Assembly (NCBI GenBank): GCA_964523165.1
Contig: CAZFXZ010000008.1
Span: 1 to 29,015 of the forward strand
Direction of reading: 5' to 3'
Length of the DNA: 29,015 bases
DNA from: CAZFXZ01 sp964523165
Lineage (GTDB): Bacteria > Patescibacteriota > Patescibacteriia > JACRDY01
Shown here: positions 15,073 through 23,306 of the stretch, in pieces
Numbering within the stretch: position 1 is the stretch's first letter
Layout of the letters: every line of letters begins with the position of its first letter
Notes under the pieces: model-generated
The model's database searches: none
Seen by the model: the letters and a program-made list of their open reading frames with translations, nothing else
What the model was told of the DNA's origin: nothing
Translations under genes and position numbers: made by a program

Positions 15073-16077
15073 ATGGCCAAAAGTATTATCAACAATTCCA
15101 CGACCGATCCCAATAAAATCTTACCCTTGACCTACCCTTGGGCTCGCCAACATTACAAAACCGGCGTGGCCAACAACTGGGTACCCGAAGAAGTGCCGAT
15201 GCAAGATGACATTGAGCTTTGGAAAAAATCCGGCCCCGGCGAGCTAACGGCTGACGAACGACGCATGATCCTCTACAATCTAGGATTTTTTTCAACGGCT
15301 GAAAGCTTAACGGCCAACAATATCGTTTTGGCGATTTACGCCCATGTGACAAATCCCGAATCGCGCCAATATCTCTTGCGTCAAGCTTATGAAGAAGCCG
15401 TGCATACCGACACTTTCATCTACTGTTGTGATTCGTTGGGCCTAGATCCGGATGAAATTTACAACATGTACACCAGCATTCCCAGCATCAAAGCCAAAGA
15501 TGATTTTGTTATCGATATGACCAAATCAGTTTTTGATCCCAACTTCAAAACTGACACGATCGAAAATATTCAACGTTTTGTCCGCGATCTAGTCGGCTTT
15601 TACGTCATCATGGAAGGGATTTTCTTTTACGCCGGCTTTGCCATGATGTTGTCGTTGCTACGTCAGCACAAAATGATCGGCATCGGTGAACAGTTTCAAT
15701 ACATCTTGCGCGATGAAACTATTCACTTGGCTTTTGGCTCTGACTTGATCAATACGATCGTGGCCGAAAATCCGCAGATTTGGACGCCGGAATTTAAAAA
15801 AGAAATCGCCGACAATATTATCAAGGGCGTGGATTTGGAAAAAGCTTACACCGCCGACAGTTTGCCCCGCGGTATCTTGGGCTTAAATCCCTCCACTATC
15901 AATGAATATCTGGAATACATCGCTGATCGACGTTTGGAACGCATCGGCTTAGAAAAAGTTTACGGCACGGCCAATCCCTTACAATGGATGAGTGAAATCG
16001 TCGACCTAAAAAAAGAAAAAAACTTTTTTGAAACTCGCGTGACCGAATATCAACAAGGTGGCTCTCTAGAGTGGTAA
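15073..16077 (+). CDS. nrdB: Class I ribonucleotide reductase beta subunit, predicted class Ic (Phe at the radical-Tyr site)
   Basis: Radical-generating ferritin-like subunit (334 residues), partner of the preceding alpha subunit. The six metal ligands are all present: E77 (STAESLT), E108 and H111 (EEAVHTDTF), E181 (VIMEGIFF), E215 and H218 (RDETIHLAF). At the position of E. coli Tyr122 there is F115, and the first ligand is Glu instead of Asp. Ligand spacings (31, 70 and 34 residues) equal those of the Chlamydia trachomatis enzyme, which uses a Mn/Fe centre in place of a tyrosyl radical. A class Ic enzyme is therefore predicted. It lies 183 bp after nrdA, beyond a palindromic element. No Shine-Dalgarno is seen; an AT-rich stretch precedes the ATG. 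Confidence 0.95.
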   Translation: MAKSIINNSTTDPNKILPLTYPWARQHYKTGVANNWVPEEVPMQDDIELWKKSGPGELTADERRMILYNLGFFSTAESLTANNIVLAIYAHVTNPESRQYLLRQAYEEAVHTDTFIYCCDSLGLDPDEIYNMYTSIPSIKAKDDFVIDMTKSVFDPNFKTDTIENIQRFVRDLVGFYVIMEGIFFYAGFAMMLSLLRQHKMIGIGEQFQYILRDETIHLAFGSDLINTIVAENPQIWTPEFKKEIADNIIKGVDLEKAYTADSLPRGILGLNPSTINEYLEYIADRRLERIGLEKVYGTANPLQWMSEIVDLKKEKNFFETRVTEYQQGGSLEW

Positions 16078-16078
16078 T

Positions 16079-16106
16079 AAAAAAGTAAGGTTTAGGTACC
16101 TTACTT
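16079..16106 (-). terminator. Terminator of the small basic protein gene
   Basis: AAGTAAGGT (16083-16091) pairs with ACCTTACTT (16098-16106), a 9-bp stem with a 6-nt loop, followed on the minus strand by TTTTTT. On the plus strand there is no T-run, so it serves nrdB poorly, although the hairpin lies just after the nrdB stop. Confidence 0.8.
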
Positions 16107-16110
16107 GATG

Positions 16111-16389
16111 TTACCAGCCATTGCGAGCGCTACGCGCTCCAGAGTTTCCCCAGAAATGCTGAGATTGGCGAGTGTCTGGCGGCGGCACGACGTCGCGAGG
16201 ACGAAACTTGTGGCTCTGGCGAGACAACCTCGGTCCCGCGCCACGATTGGCTTGGCGTTTTTCTTCGCCCCGCATTTCGCCGGACCAGGCCGCTTTTTGG
16301 CGGGCCGACGAGCCGTGATAATCACGACATTTTTTGCGGGCCTGAGATTTTTTGCGGCGCATTTTCAGGCTGACACTGCCTTTAGCCAT
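16111..16389 (-). CDS. Small, highly basic protein of unknown function
   Basis: A 92-residue protein with very many Arg and Lys residues (MAKGSVSLKMRRKKSQARKK at the start), no membrane segment and a single Cys, consistent with a nucleic-acid- or ribosome-binding protein. I do not recognise a family. The gene is well supported: a TTGACT-16-GATAAA promoter with extended TG, a GGAGG Shine-Dalgarno 7 nt (16396-16400) before the ATG, and a terminator right after the stop. It is divergent from the surface protein gene and converges on nrdB. The Pro/Arg-rich middle and Gly/Ser-rich C-terminus look disordered. The GC-rich 3' end resembles repeat sequence more than typical coding DNA, so the C-terminus may be recently acquired. 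Confidence 0.65.
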   Translation of the reverse strand: MAKGSVSLKMRRKKSQARKKCRDYHGSSARQKAAWSGEMRGEEKRQANRGAGPRLSRQSHKFRPRDVVPPPDTRQSQHFWGNSGARSARNGW

Positions 16390-16395
16390 CCCTAA

Positions 16396-16449
16396 CCTCC
16401 AGAGTAAAAACTGTCGGGAGTTTTATCACAGATCAAACCATATAGTCAA
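16396..16449 (-). promoter_or_regulatory. Promoter and Shine-Dalgarno of the small basic protein gene
   Basis: On the minus strand: TTGACT (16444-16449), 16 bp, GATAAA (16422-16427) with an extended TGT, then a short leader with GGAGG (16396-16400) before the ATG at 16389. Confidence 0.65.
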
Positions 16450-16465
16450 GAAAATTAAAAAGTAC

Positions 16466-16471
16466 TATAAT
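16466..16471 (+). promoter_or_regulatory. -10 box of the surface protein gene
   Basis: A perfect TATAAT, with a weak -35 (TAGTCA) 17 bp upstream that overlaps the -35 of the divergent gene. The leader of about 23 nt is AT-rich and lacks a Shine-Dalgarno. Confidence 0.5.
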
Positions 16472-16500
16472 ATTTTTAGTTTTGAAATTAAAAATATTGT

Positions 16501-17876
16501 ATGCCTCGCAAAAACAAGATGGCGACTCGTACCGCCGTCAAAATGTCCACGGCCACGGCTGTAAAAATTTTTACCGCTACGGTCGTGACCGTAGCCGCTC
16601 TAGCCACGATTGGGGCTTTTGCCTCAGCCGCGGCTCAAGGTCTAAGTTCGCTAATTTCTCCGTCTTTGACTATCAAACTCAGCCCCGATAGTCCGGCCGC
16701 GCGGACCATCAACACTCCAGCTCAAGACGTGGACTTGGCGCATTATAATTTTGTCTTGACCGGGAGCGTCCAACGCTTGCCAGTCACAAAAATGGTTTTT
16801 AATATCAACACCAATTTACCCGATGGCCACATCAGCGATGTCGGACTGTACGATGCTGGCGGATCATTATTGGCCAGTGCTAATGTTGATGAATATCATC
16901 ATACTGTTACTTTTCAGGGTGTCTTTCCGATAACCGGCACGACTAAATTTATCATCAAAGCTGACATTACTCCCGATTTGGGTTATCAACGTCAAGTTAA
17001 TTTGGCTTTAACGCCGACCACCGGCCTAACCCTACTAAAACCTTCGGCTAAATTTAAAGTCCANNNNNNNNNNNNNNNNNNNNNNNNNNNNNNNNNNNNN
17101 NNNNNNNNNNNNNNNNNNNNNNNNNNNNNNNNNNNNNNNNNNNNNNNNNNNNNNNNNNNNNNNACGGCACCGTCATCATCCCCCGCAACAGCTACGTCTT
17201 GATAACCGTTAAAGCTGACACTTCCTCTGTTGATGGTACTTATGTTGAAAATGGCGATGCGATAGAAACGACCATAGATGCTATTGGCGATATCGACACT
17301 ACTGGTTTGACTTCGGGCGCGGCTGTCGATACTGACGATACTAGTATCGATGCGGCCACACACAAACTCTACAGATCTTACCCGACTGTTAGCTTAGCCT
17401 CTGATTCACCATCCGGCGTTTTGCTGCTTGGTGGCAGCACCACAGTCGCTAAATTCAATGTCACAGCCGCCGTGGGCGGTGATGTGACTTTTGAACAAAA
17501 TGAGGGTAATACCTTGACAGTTCAACTAACTAGCAATCGAGCCGATGACGCCGTCGACAATGACGATATTATTTCTCTTTATGATGGCAATGGCACTTTA
17601 CTTGATCAATTGACGGGCGTTGATTTTGATGACGTCAGCCACGAATTCACTTTTGACTTTTCGTCAGCTTCACTAACTGTGCCAGATGGGCAAACACGTA
17701 GTCTGGTTATCAAAATCACCAGCCAAGATTATGAAGACAGCGGAGACAGAGTGCAGGTTTGGCTAGATAATGCAGCCAATGATATTGATTGGGGGGTTAA
17801 TGGCCATGGCAGTTACAATGAGGCAAAAATTATTTTCCGCGGTGACATCTTTGCCAACAACCTCTATCAGCTCTAA
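16501..17876 (+). CDS. Secreted surface-type protein, interrupted by a scaffold gap
   Basis: The N-terminus is basic and followed by a hydrophobic stretch (about residues 22-46, ending AFASAAAQG), a signal peptide or N-terminal anchor. After it come beta-rich, Thr/Ser/Asp-rich segments with Ig-like character, for example DVDLAHYNFVLTG and the later ADTSSVDGTYVENG. The frame before the gap (17064-17163) and the open frame after it (from 17166, GTVIIPRNSYVLITVKAD) are both clearly coding but out of phase over 100 nt, so this is one gene with a wrong gap length. Acidic, Asp-rich repeats (DAVDNDDIISLYDGNG) suggest calcium binding. It resembles the large, fast-evolving surface or S-layer-like proteins of Patescibacteria; no specific family is recognised. 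The stop is followed by a strong terminator. Confidence 0.75.
17064..17163. other. Scaffold gap (100 N) inside the surface protein gene
   Basis: Exactly 100 N. The reading frame changes phase across it, so the real distance is not 100 nt. Repetitive beta-domain coding sequence is a plausible reason for the assembly break. Confidence 0.95.
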
Positions 17877-17890
17877 AGCCATAAACAGCT

Positions 17891-17936
17891 AAAACAAAAA
17901 CCCCGCCCTGAGCTTGTCGAAGGGGCGGGGTTTTTT
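17891..17936. terminator. Bidirectional terminator between the surface protein gene and rpsA
   Basis: CCCCGCCC (17901-17908) pairs with GGGCGGGG (17923-17930). T6 follows on the plus strand and TTTTTGTTTT on the minus strand, so it serves both convergent genes. The loop region carries the palindrome-like CTGAGCTTGTCGAAG, a motif that recurs in repeats of many bacterial genomes. Confidence 0.92.
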
Positions 17937-17976
17937 GATAGTCAAATTATTCAGTAACAGTTGCTTCTTCTTTGAC

Positions 17977-19173
17977 TTATTCTGCTACTTCGGCTTTTTT
18001 ATCGGATTTTTTAGCATCTTTTTTATCTTCAATTTTTTCATTAACCCGTTTTAGACTCAAACCCAAGCGATGTTGTTTGGGCTCAATCGAGATAATAACA
18101 AATTCCATATCTTTACCAGATTCGACAAACTTGTTGATATCTTCGACCGGTTTGTCTGACAATTCCGAGATGTGAGCCAAGCCGTGGATATCGGCATCCA
18201 GCTCGACAAACAAACCAAAAGGATTGGCTTTCAAAACTTTGCCCGTGACTTTTTGGCCAATCTGATATTTCTTTTCGACGTTGGCCCACGGATCGTCAAC
18301 CAATTCTTTCATCGACAAGAAGATTTTTGAACCTTCTAACTTAATAATTTTGGCTTTGACTTTATCGCCCACCTTGATAAACGATTTAGGATCATCGATG
18401 CGCTGCCAAGCCAGCTCGGAAATATGGACCAAACCTTCGAGGTTTTCACCAAATTCGACAAAGGCTCCAAAGTCAGTCACGGCCGTGACCTTACCATCGA
18501 TCGTATCGCCAACGGAGTATTTATCCAAAATGCCGGATTGTTGCTCTTCCCAAGCGGCCTTTTCGGATACGATCAACTTTTCATCATTTTCGTCAACGGT
18601 GATAACTTTGACGTCAAAAGATTGACCGATGTAACTTTTGAGACGTTCCAAAATCTTGTTTTTGTCGCCACCTTGGACGCGTGGATAATGCTCAGGCGAA
18701 AGTTGCGAAACCGGCAAGAAACCTTTGACGCGGTTAACCTTGACCATCAAACCACCGCGGTTAGCGTCGACAATTTCCGCTTTGATGATGTCAGCACCGG
18801 AGCGCAAGACATCCATAGCCGCCCAAACTTTTTTGTGACCGGCAGAACGAAATGACAATTCCAATTCACCATCTTCACTTTCCAAATCGACGACCGTAGC
18901 TTCAACTTCTTGACCGGGCTCCAGATCCGAATAATCAGCGGCTTCTTGATATAGTTCACGGCCGCGGATAATACCAGTGCCTAGTCCGGGAATGTCGACA
19001 TGGACTTCGGAATTACTGGCGCTGATCACCGTACCGGTGATAGTGTCACCAACTTTAGGGAAAACCAAATAATTTTTGGCATCATCACTAGCCAACAAAG
19101 CGCCAAACGGGGTGGTCGGTTCTTCGGTTACCGTTTTAGTCGCTGGCTTTTTTTCTAGCTTTTTTTCTGTCAT
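17977..19173 (-). CDS. rpsA: Ribosomal protein S1 (four S1 domains)
   Basis: RNA-binding protein of 398 residues that helps recruit mRNA to the 30S subunit. Four S1/OB domains are visible at about 40-108, 125-205, 219-288 and 303-375. The third has the classic VTAVTDFGAFVEFGENLEGLVHIS pattern and the fourth the matching ANPFGLFVELDADIHGLAHISEL. A charged Lys/Glu tail follows. Four domains is the short form, compared with six in E. coli. The open frame reaches 19257 with a TTG, but the ATG at 19173 (MTEKKLEKK) is preferred because the upstream part is a structured leader. S1 is especially relevant here because most genes lack Shine-Dalgarno sequences. The leader carries hairpins that may mediate feedback. 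Confidence 0.95.
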   Translation of the reverse strand: MTEKKLEKKPATKTVTEEPTTPFGALLASDDAKNYLVFPKVGDTITGTVISASNSEVHVDIPGLGTGIIRGRELYQEAADYSDLEPGQEVEATVVDLESEDGELELSFRSAGHKKVWAAMDVLRSGADIIKAEIVDANRGGLMVKVNRVKGFLPVSQLSPEHYPRVQGGDKNKILERLKSYIGQSFDVKVITVDENDEKLIVSEKAAWEEQQSGILDKYSVGDTIDGKVTAVTDFGAFVEFGENLEGLVHISELAWQRIDDPKSFIKVGDKVKAKIIKLEGSKIFLSMKELVDDPWANVEKKYQIGQKVTGKVLKANPFGLFVELDADIHGLAHISELSDKPVEDINKFVESGKDMEFVIISIEPKQHRLGLSLKRVNEKIEDKKDAKKSDKKAEVAE

Positions 19174-19179
19174 ATATTT

Positions 19180-19262
19180 AAAAATCCGCACTTTGGCGGA
19201 CAATCTTGTATTAGCCTCCACCGACTTTTTAAACGTCTGTGGCAAGCCCTCCGCCAAGGAGG
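19180..19262 (-). promoter_or_regulatory. Structured rpsA leader
   Basis: Two hairpins are visible on the minus strand: CCTCC/GGAGG (19248-19262) and TCCGC/GCGGA (19185-19200), the latter followed by TTTTT (19180-19184) only 6 nt before the ATG at 19173. The second looks like an attenuator or a block on initiation; feedback by S1 on its own mRNA is known in other bacteria, but here it is inference. Confidence 0.4.
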
Positions 19263-19296
19263 TTGATTAAGAATTATTAATTATTAAGGTGCCTCG

Positions 19297-19325
19297 ATGA
19301 TATATGAAGATGAAATAAATGTCAA
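19297..19325 (-). promoter_or_regulatory. Promoter of rpsA
   Basis: On the minus strand: TTGACA (19320-19325), 17 bp, TATCAT (19297-19302), close to consensus. It gives a leader of roughly 120 nt. A TTGAC in the opposite direction (19329-19333) touches the scaffold gap and may belong to a divergent promoter. Confidence 0.75.
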
Positions 19326-19333
19326 GGCTTGAC

Positions 19334-19433
19334 NNNNNNNNNNNNNNNNNNNNNNNNNNNNNNNNNNNNNNNNNNNNNNNNNNNNNNNNNNNNNNNNNNN
19401 NNNNNNNNNNNNNNNNNNNNNNNNNNNNNNNNN
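19334..19433. other. Scaffold gap (100 N) between rpsA and the MBL-fold gene
   Basis: Exactly 100 N in an intergenic region. It probably hides part of the promoter for the plus-strand operon starting at 19484. Confidence 0.95.
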
Positions 19434-19483
19434 AAACGTGCTAAACTGACGATATATTTTAGCCTTATTTAAAGAGGGTTTTT

Positions 19484-20134
19484 ATGCAAATTTCTTACCT
19501 CGGACATTCTTGTTTTAAGATTGAAACCAAGGGCAACGGCGACAATGTCACGATCGTGATTGATCCTTTTGAGGACAGCTTGGGTTTGAAAATGCCCAAG
19601 GTCAAAGCCGATATTGCTTTGGTCTCACATGATCATTTTGACCATAATAATTTAGCGGCCATCACCGGCCAACCCTTCGTGGCCACGACCAGCGGTGAAT
19701 TTGAAATCAAAAATATTTTTGTTTATGGCGTGGAAACTTTTCACGATGCCCAACAAGGTAGCGAACGTGGACCCAACACCGCTTGGCGGATTGACGCCGA
19801 AGGTTTGTCGGTCGTCCATTTGGGTGATTTGGGTCACAGTTTGACGGAAAAACAATTAGAAATTTTGGAAGGTGTCGATATCTTAATGATCCCGGTCGGC
19901 GGTAAATACACCATTGACGCCAAGACCGCCAGCCAAGTCGTGGCCGAAATTGAGCCTCGGATCGTCATCCCCATGCATTACAAAGTCGCCGGTCTAAAAG
20001 TCGACATCGATCCGTTAGACGCCTTTGCCAAAGAAATGGGCATCAAGACTACCGACCAAGTTGATAAGCTAAAAATCAACAAAAAAGATTTAGAGCTCGA
20101 AGATACCAAAGTCATAATTTTGAAACAGTCTTAA
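19484..20134 (+). CDS. MBL-fold metallo-hydrolase (UlaG/YtkL-like)
   Basis: A 216-residue metallo-beta-lactamase-fold protein. It begins ISYLGHSCFKIETK, typical of the UlaG-like branch, and carries the dinuclear metal motif HDHFDH (H49, D50, H51, D53, H54), the later GDLGH segment and the C-terminal IPMHYK histidine. Cytoplasmic; no signal peptide. Members of this branch include hydrolases of uncharacterised substrates and UlaG lactonases, so the exact reaction cannot be given. A GAGGG Shine-Dalgarno precedes the ATG. The next gene starts 3 bp after the stop and gyrA follows 1 bp after that, so all three are probably cotranscribed. Family call secure, substrate unknown. Confidence 0.92.
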   Translation: MQISYLGHSCFKIETKGNGDNVTIVIDPFEDSLGLKMPKVKADIALVSHDHFDHNNLAAITGQPFVATTSGEFEIKNIFVYGVETFHDAQQGSERGPNTAWRIDAEGLSVVHLGDLGHSLTEKQLEILEGVDILMIPVGGKYTIDAKTASQVVAEIEPRIVIPMHYKVAGLKVDIDPLDAFAKEMGIKTTDQVDKLKINKKDLELEDTKVIILKQS

Positions 20135-20137
20135 TAT

Positions 20138-20803
20138 ATGGCCAAGTCCAAACCTCTAAAGCCCGAGCCGTTGGATGACAACAAAAAAAAGCAACTCATG
20201 ATCTTGGGCGTAGCCGGATTGATGGTCGTGATCGTTTTGGGTTGGTTTTACTCTTTGCCTTATTTGCTCGATCGACCGCAAGACACGGACATGGAAACAG
20301 ATCAAACCGTGACCGAGCTCAAAACGGCTTTTGAGGAAGTCAAAAATAATTTTGGACAAATCAAAGCCGCCTTAGAAACCACCACCGCCACAGACAGTCA
20401 AGATCAAAATATTTTTACCAATCAAGATTTGGACAAATTGACCGCCGCCGTAGTTGAAAAACAAACCGCCGATTGGAAAAGCTACAGCGCTTTTGATTAT
20501 AAATTTGCTTTCAAATATCCGGCCAACTGGACTGTCGATAGTCAAACAACGGACAAGACTTGGCAATTGACCGACGACCAACAAACCGCTAATATCGTTT
20601 TTACCGTTAGCCCCACGGCCGACATAGCTTCTCAGACCGGCGGATTGACCTACACCATCGGCCAACAAAACGGCCAACTCTACCAAGACGCCACCAGCCA
20701 AAAATTAATCATCAACCTGCCTGACAGTGATTTGACTTTGACGGTGACCGGCACGGGCCAAAATTTTCAACTTCTTTTAGCCACTATCACTTTCTTAAAA
20801 TAA
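20138..20803 (+). CDS. Single-pass membrane-anchored protein of unknown function
   Basis: A 221-residue protein with a charged N-terminus, one membrane helix (about residues 18-38, MILGVAGLMVVIVLGWFY), a short coiled or helical stretch (about 50-75) and a C-terminal domain outside the membrane. That domain has the pattern FAFKYPANWTV followed by alternating beta strands, as in PsbP-like or related small lipoprotein-type domains common in Patescibacteria. I cannot name the family. It sits between an MBL-fold gene and gyrA with 3 and 1 bp spacing, so its expression is tied to them, but no functional link is obvious. Confidence 0.82.
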   Translation: MAKSKPLKPEPLDDNKKKQLMILGVAGLMVVIVLGWFYSLPYLLDRPQDTDMETDQTVTELKTAFEEVKNNFGQIKAALETTTATDSQDQNIFTNQDLDKLTAAVVEKQTADWKSYSAFDYKFAFKYPANWTVDSQTTDKTWQLTDDQQTANIVFTVSPTADIASQTGGLTYTIGQQNGQLYQDATSQKLIINLPDSDLTLTVTGTGQNFQLLLATITFLK

Positions 20804-20804
20804 T

Positions 20805-23303
20805 ATGTCCGCTAAGCCAGACAAAAAACAAGACAAACTCCCCCTCGATGATGGACAAAATATTGGCCGGATCCACGAACAGTCGATTGTTTCAGAAATG
20901 GAAGAATCCTACTTGGATTACGCCATGTCAGTTATCGTCTCGCGGGCCCTACCTGATGTCCGCGATGGTTTAAAGCCGGTCCACCGTCGTATTTTGTACG
21001 CTATGTGGTCGATGGGCTTGCGTTCAACGGCCAAATTTCGTAAATCGGCGGCCGTGGTCGGAGAAGTCTTGGGTAAATATCACCCCCATGGCGATTTAGC
21101 CGTTTATGAATCAATGGTCCGCATGGCTCAATATTTCAACATGCGCTATCCCCTGGTCTGGGGCCAAGGTAACTTTGGCTCGATGGATGGCGATGGCGCG
21201 GCCGCTCAACGTTATACTGAAGCCAAACTAACCAAGTTGTCGGAAGGTCTACTGACTGATTTAGAAAAAAACACCGTAAACTTTTCACCCAACTACGATG
21301 GTTCTCATCGCGAGCCCAATGTCTTGCCGGCCCTATTGCCCAACTTACTCCTCAACGGCACTATGGGTATCGCCGTTGGTATGGCCACCAACATCCCACC
21401 TCACAACCTAACAGAGTTGTGTGATGGCATTAGTCACTTGATCGACAAACCCGAGGCCACCGTCCAAGATTTGATGCAATTTGTCACGGGGCCAGATTTT
21501 CCGACCGGTGCCACGATTTATAATATCGAAGAAATTCGCAACGCTTACGCCACCGGCAAGGGCAGTATTGTCATGCGTTCTGACGCCGAAATCGTAGAAA
21601 CCAAAACCGGCAGTTACAACATCATCATCACGGCCGTGCCTTATCAGGTCAACAAGGCCACTCTGTTAGAAAAAATCGCCGAGCTGGTCCGAGACAAAAA
21701 AATCGAGACTATTCGCGATTTGCGTGACGAATCCAACAAAGAAGGCGTGCGCATCGTCATTGAATTAAAAAAGGATGCTTATCCAAAAAAAGTCTTAAAC
21801 CAACTTTATCAGCAGACTCAACTTCAAGATACTTTTCACGTCAACATGTTAGCTCTAGTCGACGGCATTCAGCCGCGGGTCTTGACGTTAAAAATGATTT
21901 TTGAAGAATACATCAAACACCGCCAACAAGTCGTGACCCGTCGCACTCAGTACGATCTGGACAAAGCCAAAGACCGAGCTCATATTTTGGAAGGTTTAAT
22001 GATTGCTCTCAACAAAATCGACGCCGTCATCAAGGTCATCAAAGCTTCCAAAGACAAAGACGTGGCCAAGACTAATTTAATGAAACAATTTAAGTTGTCA
22101 GACAAGCAAGCCGTGGCGATTTTGGAAATGCGTCTGCAAAATTTAGCTAACTTGGAAAGGCTGAAAATCGAAGATGAATTAAAAGAAAAAAATAAATTGG
22201 TCAAAGAATTAACGGCCATCTTGAAATCGCCAGCCAAAGTTTTGGCTATTATCAAAGACGAGTTACAACAACTCAAAGAAAATTTTGGCGATGAACGCAA
22301 AACCAAAGTCGTGGCCCATCCGGCCGATAAATTTTCTATGGAAGATCTCGTGCCCAACGAAGCGGCTTTGATCGTCGTGACGCGTGATGGCTATATCAAG
22401 CGCTTACCACCAGAAACCTTCAAAACTCAAATCCGTGGCGGTAAGGGCGTGGCTGGTCTAACAACCAAGGAAGAAGATACCGTCGAACACTTTTTGACGA
22501 CCAACACTCATTCCGATTTGTTGTTTTTTACCAACACCGGCAAAATTTTCCGCCTCAAAGCTTATGACGTGCCGGTGGCTTCTCGGACAGCCAAAGGTCA
22601 ATCTATCGTCAACTTTTTACAACTTTCCAGTACGGAAGGCGTGACGGCTATTTTGCCACTCAAAGAAATGACGGGCAAAAAATATCTGGCTATGGCCACC
22701 GAACAAGGCTTGATCAAAAAAGTTGAGCTCGAAGCTTTTATCAATATTCGGCGTACCGGCATGATCGCTATCAAGCTCAAAGGTAGTGATCGCTTGCGCT
22801 GGGTCCGACCAACGACCGGTAGCGACCAAATCGTTTTGACTTCCAGCCACGGTCAAGCCATTCGCTTCGCGGAAAAAGATATTAGAGCTATGGGTCGTAC
22901 CGCCGCCGGCGTACGCGGCATGCGTCTCAAAGGTCAAGATATTTTAGTCGGTATGGATGTCATCGACGCCAAAGATAACGAAGCTGAGTTATTAGCCGTC
23001 ATGGATTATGGTTTTGGCAAACGGACTTCACTCAAGCAATACAAGGTCCAAGGTCGTGGTGGCAGCGGTATCAAGACTGCCAACATCACCGACAAAACCG
23101 GTCCATTGAGCTACGGTCAGATCATCAACCTGAAAAATTTACCCGCGGACAGCACCGGCGATTTGGTAGTTATTTCTGAAAAAGGTCAAGTCATTCGACT
23201 ATCTCTCAAATCAGTGCCGAGTTTGGGTCGAGCCACCCAAGGCGTACGCATCATGCGTTTCAAAGAGAGCGGCGACAAAATCGCCTCAGTGACCGTGGTT
23301 TAA
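20805..23303 (+). CDS. gyrA: DNA gyrase subunit A
   Basis: Breakage-reunion subunit (832 residues) of gyrase, which introduces negative supercoils using ATP hydrolysed by GyrB. The N-terminal winged-helix and tower domains include ESYLDYAMSVIVSRALPDVR, the catalytic tyrosine Y137 (AAQRYTEAKL) and the isoleucine-wedge region. The C-terminal beta-pinwheel starts near residue 510; its first blade carries QIRGGKG, a form of the GyrA box that distinguishes gyrase from ParC, and a second related QGRGGSG occurs near the end. At the position of E. coli Ser83 this protein has Leu98, and at Asp87 it has Glu102. No gyrB is in the window. Its stop is followed by a separate promoter for the bL32-like gene. 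Confidence 0.97.
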   Translation: MSAKPDKKQDKLPLDDGQNIGRIHEQSIVSEMEESYLDYAMSVIVSRALPDVRDGLKPVHRRILYAMWSMGLRSTAKFRKSAAVVGEVLGKYHPHGDLAVYESMVRMAQYFNMRYPLVWGQGNFGSMDGDGAAAQRYTEAKLTKLSEGLLTDLEKNTVNFSPNYDGSHREPNVLPALLPNLLLNGTMGIAVGMATNIPPHNLTELCDGISHLIDKPEATVQDLMQFVTGPDFPTGATIYNIEEIRNAYATGKGSIVMRSDAEIVETKTGSYNIIITAVPYQVNKATLLEKIAELVRDKKIETIRDLRDESNKEGVRIVIELKKDAYPKKVLNQLYQQTQLQDTFHVNMLALVDGIQPRVLTLKMIFEEYIKHRQQVVTRRTQYDLDKAKDRAHILEGLMIALNKIDAVIKVIKASKDKDVAKTNLMKQFKLSDKQAVAILEMRLQNLANLERLKIEDELKEKNKLVKELTAILKSPAKVLAIIKDELQQLKENFGDERKTKVVAHPADKFSMEDLVPNEAALIVVTRDGYIKRLPPETFKTQIRGGKGVAGLTTKEEDTVEHFLTTNTHSDLLFFTNTGKIFRLKAYDVPVASRTAKGQSIVNFLQLSSTEGVTAILPLKEMTGKKYLAMATEQGLIKKVELEAFINIRRTGMIAIKLKGSDRLRWVRPTTGSDQIVLTSSHGQAIRFAEKDIRAMGRTAAGVRGMRLKGQDILVGMDVIDAKDNEAELLAVMDYGFGKRTSLKQYKVQGRGGSGIKTANITDKTGPLSYGQIINLKNLPADSTGDLVVISEKGQVIRLSLKSVPSLGRATQGVRIMRFKESGDKIASVTVV

Positions 23304-23306
23304 ACC

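Noticed and set aside
19174..19257. N-terminal extension of ribosomal protein S1 from a TTG at 19257
   Set aside because: The region folds into leader hairpins, the extension is not S1-like, and the ATG at 19173 begins a normal S1 N-terminus.
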